Positions 57,714-64,000 of a stretch of 64,000 nt of DNA are shown here, one piece after another. Source of the DNA: Arsukibacterium sp. UBA5043. GTDB taxonomy: Bacteria > Pseudomonadota > Gammaproteobacteria > Enterobacterales > Alteromonadaceae. The stretch covers positions 124,001 to 188,000 of the forward strand of contig DIBV01000003.1 of NCBI GenBank assembly GCA_002415085.1, read 5' to 3'. The notes beneath the pieces are model-generated. The model searched no databases. It was not told the DNA's origin and worked only from the letters and a program-made list of their open reading frames with translations. Each line of letters begins with the position of its first letter. Within the stretch, counting starts at the first letter, position 1. A program made the position numbers and the translations under genes.

Positions 57714-58685
57714 CTATGCTTTGTGATAACCAATACAGGTTTCCACTTCATGTTTTGAACCGAGAATAACGGCCACCCGCTGGTGAATATCGTTTGGCAT
57801 AATGTCCATTATCCGTTGATAGCCGGTTGAGCTGACACCGCCAGCTTGTTCTACCAGAAAACTCATTGGATTGGCTTCATACATTAGTCGCAGTTTATCC
57901 GGTTTCTGCGGATCTTTAGTATCGGTTGGATAAGCAAAAATACCACCGCGGCATAATACCCGATGCACATCGCCTACCATGGCCGCTATCCAGCGCATAT
58001 TAAAGTTTTTACCGCGGCTGCCGGTTTTGCCCAGCAACAGGTCTGCTATATAACGTTGCATGGGCTCCTGCCAGAACCGTTGGTTAGACATATTAATGGC
58101 AAACTCAGTGGTGTACTTGGGTATCGTGGCCTGGTCTTCGGTTAATAAAAAGCCACCATAAGTGTTATCAAGGGTATATAAACGGGTACCATGACCGGTG
58201 GTTAGCGCCAGCATGGTTGAAGGGCCGTACAGCACGTAACCGGCAGCAACCTGAGCAGTGCCTGGCTGTAAAAATAAACTGCTGTCATCAGCAGCTTTGG
58301 CAGGATCAGCAGGCAAAATAGAGAATATCGTACCAATTAAACTGTTAATATCAGTGTTGGAAGAGCCGTCTAACGGGTCAAAGGTCACCAGATACTTGCC
58401 TTTGGGGTTCCCGGCAACGATAGTGTCTTCTTCTTCTGAGCTAATTGCTTTCACAACACCGGTTTCTAAGATAACTTCTTTTAATAATTCGTTGGCGATG
58501 ACATCTAGTTTTTTTTGGGTTTCCCCTTGAATATTTTCGCCAAGGGTAGAACCTAATACACCTGCCAGTTCACCCTGACTGACCCGAAAGGCTATTTCGC
58601 GACAGGCAGCAAGAATCGTTTTAAGCAGGGCTATTAAATCAGGTTCTACTCCGTCCTGCTGCAGTACCGGGGAAATACGGCGCAT
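57714..58685 (-). CDS. fbp: Fructose-1,6-bisphosphatase, class I
   Basis: A 323-residue class I FBPase for gluconeogenesis. Metal/substrate motifs: [47 protein letters not shown] and [39 protein letters not shown]. Allosteric AMP and citrate sites cannot be judged. E. coli Fbp has 332 residues. Divergent from mpl (about 136 bp), as in E. coli. Confidence 0.97.
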   Translation of the reverse strand: MRRISPVLQQDGVEPDLIALLKTILAACREIAFRVSQGELAGVLGSTLGENIQGETQKKLDVIANELLKEVILETGVVKAISSEEEDTIVAGNPKGKYLVTFDPLDGSSNTDINSLIGTIFSILPADPAKAADDSSLFLQPGTAQVAAGYVLYGPSTMLALTTGHGTRLYTLDNTYGGFLLTEDQATIPKYTTEFAINMSNQRFWQEPMQRYIADLLLGKTGSRGKNFNMRWIAAMVGDVHRVLCRGGIFAYPTDTKDPQKPDKLRLMYEANPMSFLVEQAGGVSSTGYQRIMDIMPNDIHQRVAVILGSKHEVETCIGYHKA

Positions 58686-58821
58686 TTTATTATTCCTTTT
58701 ATTGCTAGTGTAAAGTTGTAGGCCAGGGCTATTTTAAAGAATTTATTGTTAAATTGCAGTTTTGATCGTAGTTTTATCTGTTTTTCTGATCCCAACGGGC
58801 CTGCATAGCAGGAAATAACTG

Positions 58822-60177
58822 ATGCATATTCATATTTTAGGTATTTGTGGCACTTTTATGGGCGGTATTGCCGCTATCGCCAAGGCGCTCGGCCACCAGG
58901 TGACCGGCTCTGATCAAAATGTTTATCCGCCGATGAGCGAACAATTAACAGAGCTGGGTATCGGCTTGGTGCAAGGTTACGACAGCAACCAGTTCAGTCC
59001 TGAGCCTGATTTAGTCATTATTGGCAACGCCCTGTCCCGCGGTAATGAGGCGGTGGAATATGTGCTGAGCCGGGGGCTGCGTTATACCTCTGGGCCGCAG
59101 TGGTTGGCAGAGCAAGTATTGCAGGATCGTTGGGTACTGGCGGTAGCGGGTACCCATGGCAAAACTACCACCAGCAGTATGCTGGCCTGGATTTTAGAAG
59201 CCGCTGGCCTGAAGCCGGGGTTTTTAATTGGCGGTATCCCGCAAAATTTTGATACCTCGGCCCGGCTCGGCGAATCGCCCTTCTTTGTAATTGAAGCTGA
59301 TGAATACGACACCGCTTTTTTTGATAAACGCTCCAAGTTTGTTCATTACCGGCCCCGGACCCTGGTTATTAATAATCTGGAGTTTGATCACGCCGATATT
59401 TTTCCCGACTTAGCGGCTATTCAACGTCAGTTTCATCATTTGCTCCGTATGGTGCCGGCAAATGGCCTGGTGTTATCGCCGGAAGATACCAAGGCCGTTA
59501 GCCAGACCCTGGCCATGGGCTGCTGGAGCGAGCGACAGAGCTATGGTCAGGATTGGCGGGCAGAGTTACTTAGTAATGATGGCAGTGCGTTCAAATTATT
59601 TTACCGCCAGCAGTTACAGGGCGAGCTGCACTGGCAGCTAGGCGGCCAGCATAATGTTGATAACGCGGTAATGGCGATAGCCGCAGCGCGTCACGCCGGT
59701 GTGCCGGTGGCCGTTGCTATCGAAGCCATGAGCCATTTTGTGGCACCGAAAAGACGGATGGAGCTCAAAGCCGATATTGCTGGTATTAAAGTGTACGATG
59801 ATTTTGCCCATCACCCTACAGCAATTGCCACAACGTTACAGGGGGTGCGGAATAAAGTGGGCCAGGGGCGCTTACTGGCCGTATTGGAGCCACGCTCTAA
59901 TACCATGCGCATGGGCGTGCATGAGGCAGCGTTGCCCGTATCGCTGGCAATTGCTGATCATGTGTATTTATACGAGCCGGCTAACGCCAATTGGTCGCTC
60001 GAGGCACTCACTCGTAGTTTAAGTCCAAAAGCCCGTCTGTCGCATGATATTGAGGCGCTGGTCGGTTTACTGGTCGAACAAGCGATAAAAGGTGATAACA
60101 TCGTTATTATGAGCAATGGCGGCTTTGGCGGTATTCACGACAAGCTGATTCAGGCATTAGCGCAAAAATGGGAATAA
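58822..60177 (+). CDS. mpl: UDP-N-acetylmuramate:tripeptide ligase Mpl
   Basis: A 451-residue Mur-type ligase that recycles L-Ala-gamma-D-Glu-meso-DAP onto UDP-MurNAc. N-terminal [22 protein letters not shown] site [13 protein letters not shown] (about 108), [44 protein letters not shown] and [16 protein letters not shown] in the C-terminal domain follow E. coli Mpl (457). It stands beside fbp as in E. coli; ubiX follows after 2 bp. Confidence 0.97.
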   Translation: MHIHILGICGTFMGGIAAIAKALGHQVTGSDQNVYPPMSEQLTELGIGLVQGYDSNQFSPEPDLVIIGNALSRGNEAVEYVLSRGLRYTSGPQWLAEQVLQDRWVLAVAGTHGKTTTSSMLAWILEAAGLKPGFLIGGIPQNFDTSARLGESPFFVIEADEYDTAFFDKRSKFVHYRPRTLVINNLEFDHADIFPDLAAIQRQFHHLLRMVPANGLVLSPEDTKAVSQTLAMGCWSERQSYGQDWRAELLSNDGSAFKLFYRQQLQGELHWQLGGQHNVDNAVMAIAAARHAGVPVAVAIEAMSHFVAPKRRMELKADIAGIKVYDDFAHHPTAIATTLQGVRNKVGQGRLLAVLEPRSNTMRMGVHEAALPVSLAIADHVYLYEPANANWSLEALTRSLSPKARLSHDIEALVGLLVEQAIKGDNIVIMSNGGFGGIHDKLIQALAQKWE

Positions 60178-60179
60178 GT

Positions 60180-60836
60180 ATGCAGGAAATAACCTTAGCC
60201 TTTACCGGTGCCTCCGGGGCTCCTTATGGCTGGCGCCTACTCGAACTTTTGTTATTACAGGGTGTGCGGGTGCATTTACTTATTTCCAGTGCTGCCCGGG
60301 TAGTATTTGCTACCGAGCACAACATTAAGTTAGCTGGTGCACCGGATAAATGTACCGAGCAGTTGCAAGCCCAGTTTAACTGCGCCCCCGGCCAGTTAAC
60401 GGTGTATGGTAAAGATGACTGGTTTTCCCCGGTGGCGTCGGGCTCTGCAGCGCCAAAAAAGATGGTCATTTGTCCCTGCTCCACGGGTACGGCAGCAGCC
60501 ATTGCCATGGGCGCCAGCGATAATCTGATTGAGCGGGCAGCCGATGTGGTGATTAAGGAAGGTGGAAAACTGATTTTAGTGCCACGGGAAAGCCCGCTTA
60601 GTGCTATTCATCTGGAAAATTTGCTGAAGCTGGCCCGGCTTGGGATAACGATTATGCCGGCCGCACCTGGCTTTTATCATCAGCCGAAGCAAATCAGTGA
60701 TTTAGTCGACTTTATGGTCGCACGTATATTGGACCAGCTGGGGCTTAAGCAGCAGCTGACCGCCCGTTGGGGTTATGGCGGTGAGCGCTCTGCCATTGCC
60801 AGTGGTAATAATACCGATACAGGAGAGCGCGAGTGA
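60180..60836 (+). CDS. ubiX: Flavin prenyltransferase UbiX
   Basis: A 218-residue flavoprotein that makes prenylated FMN for UbiD in ubiquinone synthesis. [28 protein letters not shown], the [28 protein letters not shown] block, [37 protein letters not shown] (substrate and FMN loop). I use the ATG at 60180 ([12 protein letters not shown]), 2 bp after mpl; a start at 60168 would overlap it. Longer C terminus than E. coli UbiX (189). The end overlaps the ABC gene by 4 bp. Confidence 0.95.
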   Translation: MQEITLAFTGASGAPYGWRLLELLLLQGVRVHLLISSAARVVFATEHNIKLAGAPDKCTEQLQAQFNCAPGQLTVYGKDDWFSPVASGSAAPKKMVICPCSTGTAAAIAMGASDNLIERAADVVIKEGGKLILVPRESPLSAIHLENLLKLARLGITIMPAAPGFYHQPKQISDLVDFMVARILDQLGLKQQLTARWGYGGERSAIASGNNTDTGERE

Positions 60837-61759
60837 GTCTGGCGTTAGATATTTCAGCACTACACAAAGTGTATAAAAGTGGCACCGTTGCCCTTAGTGG
60901 GATTGATTTACAGGTAAAGCAAGGCGATTTTTTTGCGTTGCTCGGCCCTAATGGCGCAGGCAAAAGTACTACTATTGGCGTCATTACTTCATTAGTAAAT
61001 AAAAGCAGTGGTCAGGTAAGCGTGTTCGGCTTTGATATCGATAGTCAGCTGGAGCAGGCAAAAAGTCAGCTTGGGCTGGTGCCGCAGGAGTTTAACTTTA
61101 ATCAGTTTGAAACCGTGCTGCAAATTGTGATGCATCAGGCCGGATATTACGGTGTACCAAAAAAACTGGCGTTGGTCCGGGCTGAAAAATACCTGAGTCA
61201 GTTAGGGCTGTGGGAAAAACGTCATGCCCGGGCCCGTGAACTCTCAGGCGGCATGAAACGGCGGCTGATGATTGCCCGCGCGCTGATGCATGAACCTAAG
61301 TTGCTGATCCTGGATGAGCCCACGGCAGGCGTCGACATCGAATTACGCCGCTCAATGTGGGAGTTTTTACGGACTATTAATAAAGCAGGGGTGACGATTA
61401 TTCTCACTACTCATTATCTGGAAGAGGCTGAAATGCTTTGTCGGAATATTGCGATTATCGACAAAGGCCGAATCATTGAAAATACCAGTATGAAAGCGTT
61501 GTTAAACAAACTGACTAATGAAACCTTTATTCTCGATCTGGATCAAAATCCAGCCAATATTACGCTGAATGATATCAGCTGGCGCCCCTTAGATGAGCAC
61601 AGCATTGAGATTGATATCGCAAAAAGCGAGGGGTTAAATCCTATTTTTAGTCAGCTGAGTAAGCAGCAAGTGAATGTATTGTCGATGCGCAATAAGGCCA
61701 ACCGGCTGGAGGAGTTATTTGTGGCGCTGGTCGAAAGTGGTCGTGGGGAGGCAAACTAA
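60833..61759 (+). CDS. yadG: ABC transporter ATP-binding protein, YadG type
   Basis: A 308-residue ATPase. Walker [15 protein letters not shown] (about 40), Q-loop [10 protein letters not shown], signature [16 protein letters not shown], Walker [14 protein letters not shown]-loop [12 protein letters not shown]. The sequence is close to E. coli YadG over its whole length (308). Starts at GTG 60833 behind AGGAG, overlapping ubiX (GTGA). Paired with the permease by a 1-bp overlap. Substrate unknown; an export pump is usual for this type. Confidence 0.95.
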   Translation: MSLALDISALHKVYKSGTVALSGIDLQVKQGDFFALLGPNGAGKSTTIGVITSLVNKSSGQVSVFGFDIDSQLEQAKSQLGLVPQEFNFNQFETVLQIVMHQAGYYGVPKKLALVRAEKYLSQLGLWEKRHARARELSGGMKRRLMIARALMHEPKLLILDEPTAGVDIELRRSMWEFLRTINKAGVTIILTTHYLEEAEMLCRNIAIIDKGRIIENTSMKALLNKLTNETFILDLDQNPANITLNDISWRPLDEHSIEIDIAKSEGLNPIFSQLSKQQVNVLSMRNKANRLEELFVALVESGRGEAN

Positions 61760-62529
61760 TGCGTGCCAGTTATCTGATTGCCCTGCAGAGTATTTTAAGC
61801 AAAGAAATTATCCGCTTTATGCGAATTTGGGTGCAAACTCTGGTGCCGCCTGCTATTACCATGAGTCTGTATTTTGTGATTTTTGGCAGTTTAATAGGTT
61901 CACGTATTGGTGATATGGGCGGCTTCAGTTATATGGAGTTTATCGTCCCAGGCCTGATTATGATGGCGGTAATTACTAACTCTTATGCCAATGTGGCCTC
62001 TTCGTTTTTCAGCGCCAAGTTTCAGCGTAATGTCGAAGAGCTGCTGGTGGCGCCCGTGCCAAATTATCTGATTGTGCTGGGGTATGTCGGTGGTGGCATG
62101 ACGCGCGGTATTCTGGTGGGTTTAATCGTCACGATCCTGTCACTGTTTTTTGTTGATATCCAAATTCATAATCTGGTTATTATTATTGTTACGGTAATTC
62201 TGACATCGATGTTATTTGCCCTTGGTGGTTTAATAAATGCTATTTACGCCAAAACGTTCGACGATATCAGCATTATCCCTACCTTTGTATTGACACCATT
62301 AACCTATCTGGGTGGGGTATTCTACTCGTTGCAGATGTTGCCAGGTTTCTGGCAAAACGTGGCAGCATTAAATCCGATCGTCTACATGGTCAATGCCTTT
62401 CGCTATGGTTTTCTGGGGTTTAGTGATGTTAGCCTGGTACTGGCGCTGACAGTTGTTATCAGTTTTATCGTAGTAATGTTCAGCTTTGCGCTGTATTTAA
62501 TTAACCGCGGTGTTGGCCTGCGCAGCTAG
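61759..62529 (+). CDS. yadH: ABC-2 type permease, YadH type
   Basis: A 256-residue permease with six membrane helices. FMRIWVQTLVPPAITMSLYFVIFG, GSRIGDMGGFSYMEFIVPGLIMM, SFFSAKFQRNVEELLVAPVP, FALGGLINAIYAKTFDDISIIPTFVLTPLTYLGGVFYSL closely match E. coli YadH (256), and NPIVYMVNAFRYGFLG is the end of the ABC-2 core. Last of mpl-ubiX-yadG-yadH. No clear terminator follows; the gap to panP has the palindrome below. Confidence 0.94.
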   Translation: MRASYLIALQSILSKEIIRFMRIWVQTLVPPAITMSLYFVIFGSLIGSRIGDMGGFSYMEFIVPGLIMMAVITNSYANVASSFFSAKFQRNVEELLVAPVPNYLIVLGYVGGGMTRGILVGLIVTILSLFFVDIQIHNLVIIIVTVILTSMLFALGGLINAIYAKTFDDISIIPTFVLTPLTYLGGVFYSLQMLPGFWQNVAALNPIVYMVNAFRYGFLGFSDVSLVLALTVVISFIVVMFSFALYLINRGVGLRS

Positions 62530-62638
62530 CCTGGATGAAATTTTTGCAGACATCCAGCAGCAGTTGCAGTAAAGTTGGGCCCTTTGTGCTCAGCTGTCTG
62601 ATGGCTTTTGCTGTAGACCTGAAGTGGTAAACCTATAG

Positions 62639-62658
62639 TGAGCCGATATATCGGCTCA
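62639..62658. promoter_or_regulatory. Perfect 20-bp palindrome before panP
   Basis: TGAGCCGATATATCGGCTCA, a self-complementary 20-mer 17 bp before the panP ATG and directly after a possible -10 (TATAGT, 62634-62639). As DNA it would suit a dimeric repressor; as RNA it would fold near the ribosome-binding site. No T run, so not a terminator. Confidence 0.5.
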
Positions 62659-62674
62659 GTGAGTAGTATAACGC

Positions 62675-64000
62675 ATGACAGAACCGACAAAACGGCTGGC
62701 CGCCGCCTCTGAAGATGCGCTTTGGCGTATTTTTACCGTACCCGAGGCACCGGATTCCACGCTTAGTATTATTGAACAGAATCTGTCCCAGAATCTGGCC
62801 GGCTTTCTGCGCGAAAGTATTGTCGCGCTGGAAAAACCGCTGTGGCAAATCGAGCGGGATTTTCAGGCGCACCAAATCCCTCTGTCACCGCAGTTTGTCT
62901 CAGATTATGCCGAGAGCATGATGCAAAAGCTGGTTGCCCATTCGGTGCATACTGCTTCACCCAGTTTTATCGGCCATATGACATCGGCTTTGCCGTATTT
63001 TGTGCTGCCACTGTCAAAAATGATGGTTGGGCTGAACCAAAACCTGGTAAAAATTGAAACCTCCAAAGCCTTTACACCGTTGGAGCGCCAGGTACTGGGA
63101 ATGATGCATCACCTGGTTTACGGTGAAAAAGACAGTTTCTACAAAAAATGGATGCACAGTGCTAACCATTCATTAGGCGCCTTTTGCTCGGGCGGCACTA
63201 TCGCCAATATTACCGCGCTGTGGATCGCCCGCAACCGTTTGCTAAAAGCCGATGGCGATTTTAAAGGTATTGCCAAAGAGGGCTTATTTCAGGCGCTGAA
63301 GCATTACGGCTACGATGGTCTGGCGATAGTGGTTTCAGAGCGCGGCCATTACTCACTTGGTAAAGCGGCCGATGTGCTTGGCATTGGCCGGGACTATGTG
63401 GTTAGCGTTAAAACTGACGCCAACAATAAGGTTGATGTGGCCCAGATGCAGCAAACACTGGTTCGTTTACACGAAAAAAATATTAAAGTGCTGGCCATTG
63501 TTGGCGTAGCGGGCACCACTGAAACCGGTAATATTGACCCGTTGGCCGATCTTGCTGATTTGGCCGAACAGTTTCAATGTCATTTTCATGTCGATGCCGC
63601 CTGGGGCGGTGCCACATTATTGTCTGATCAATACCGGCATTTAATGGCCGGCATCGAGCGGGCTGATTCAGTGACGATTGACGCTCACAAGCAAATGTAT
63701 GTGCCGATGGGCGCCGGGATGGTGGTGTTTAAGCATCCGTCATCGGCCCATGCTATTGAGCATCATGCCGAGTATATTCTTCGTAAAGGCTCAAAAGATT
63801 TGGGTAGCCAAACTCTGGAAGGTTCGCGTCCGGGTATGGCGATGCTGGTGCATGCCTGTCTGCAGGTGATTGGTCGCGATGGCTATGAAATTCTGATCAA
63901 CCGCTCGTTAGAAAAAGCCCGCTATTTTGCGACCTTAATTGAGCATAATATTGATTTTGAGCTGATCACCGAACCTGAACTGTGTTTGCTAACTTATCGC
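62675..64000 (+). CDS. panP: PLP-dependent aspartate 1-decarboxylase PanP (cut by window edge)
   Basis: 442 codons of a group II PLP decarboxylase continuing past the right edge (family about 545 residues). CSGGTIANITALWIARNRL, AGTTETGNIDPL, HVDAAWGGATLLSD (PLP aspartate) and the cofactor lysine in TIDAHKQMYVPMGAGM are all seen. The N terminus (ALWRIFTVPEAPDSTLSIIEQNLSQ) and overall wording match PanP, a Vibrio-type enzyme that makes beta-alanine for pantothenate in place of PanD. Glutamate-decarboxylase-like paralogs exist, so substrate is inferred. Ribosome-binding site is poor (GTGAG at some distance). Confidence 0.85.
   Translation, partial: MTEPTKRLAAASEDALWRIFTVPEAPDSTLSIIEQNLSQNLAGFLRESIVALEKPLWQIERDFQAHQIPLSPQFVSDYAESMMQKLVAHSVHTASPSFIGHMTSALPYFVLPLSKMMVGLNQNLVKIETSKAFTPLERQVLGMMHHLVYGEKDSFYKKWMHSANHSLGAFCSGGTIANITALWIARNRLLKADGDFKGIAKEGLFQALKHYGYDGLAIVVSERGHYSLGKAADVLGIGRDYVVSVKTDANNKVDVAQMQQTLVRLHEKNIKVLAIVGVAGTTETGNIDPLADLADLAEQFQCHFHVDAAWGGATLLSDQYRHLMAGIERADSVTIDAHKQMYVPMGAGMVVFKHPSSAHAIEHHAEYILRKGSKDLGSQTLEGSRPGMAMLVHACLQVIGRDGYEILINRSLEKARYFATLIEHNIDFELITEPELCLLTYR

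Overview
The window reads as housekeeping chromosome from a free-living gammaproteobacterium of the Alteromonadales type (Rheinheimera/Alishewanella-like is my best guess; this rests on gene content and order, not on any search). Pointers are the E. coli-like blocks accBC-prmA-dusB-fis-purH, queG-tsaE-amiB-mutL-miaA-hfq-hflX-hflK-hflC-purA-rnr-rlmB and rpsF-priB-rpsR-rplI-dnaB-alr; MotX, the sodium-motor protein of polar flagella in Vibrio/Shewanella relatives; and families common in that order (DUF3016, DUF2333, TIGR04219, DUF2806). There is no rRNA, no CRISPR array and no recognisable transposase, integrase or prophage. One tRNA gene, tRNA-Gly(GCC), lies at 24247-24322.

Layout. 1-7.1 kb is a mixed segment: the start of suhB (runs off the left edge), two abutting TraT-type lipoprotein genes, fpr, a CsaA-like tRNA-binding protein, a serine hydrolase, sixA, a gamma-glutamylcyclotransferase-fold gene and a higBA toxin-antitoxin pair with a clear operator. 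7.2-15.7 kb is a long minus-strand run: dsbD, aroQ-accB-accC, prmA, dusB-fis and purH. 16-18 kb holds groES-groEL behind a sigma-32 promoter. 18.3-21.4 kb is accessory: a tandem DUF3016 pair, a small PriC-like gene, a MerC-domain membrane protein with a candidate Zur box, and a glycerophosphodiesterase. 21.6-26 kb has psd, rsgA, orn, tRNA-Gly, a DUF1289 gene and queG.

From 25.9 to 46.3 kb nearly everything is on the plus strand and conserved: tsaE to hflC, a PLP enzyme where E. coli has yjeT, purA, an S41 lipoprotein protease, motX, rnr, rlmB, the S6/PriB/S18/L9 operon with a candidate S6:S18 leader, dnaB and alr. 46.3-57 kb is the least conserved part: a lone CheX-type protein, zur, dusA, a small exported protein plus a 40-residue membrane protein, a PCuAC copper chaperone, DUF2333, a TIGR04219 barrel, a degenerate hybrid histidine kinase with an intact receiver, a DUF2806 protein and a REC-DUF3369-GGDEF-EAL protein with a broken GGDEF site. 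The window closes with ppa and fbp, the mpl-ubiX-yadG-yadH run and the first 442 codons of panP.

I see no large undescribed multi-gene system. The best leads are the degenerate BarA-like kinase with its signalling neighbours (51.5-57 kb), the Zur box-MerC link with zur in the same window, the two tandem paralog pairs (TraT, DUF3016), the unannotated 40-codon membrane gene at 48997-49119 and a perfect 20-bp palindrome just before panP.
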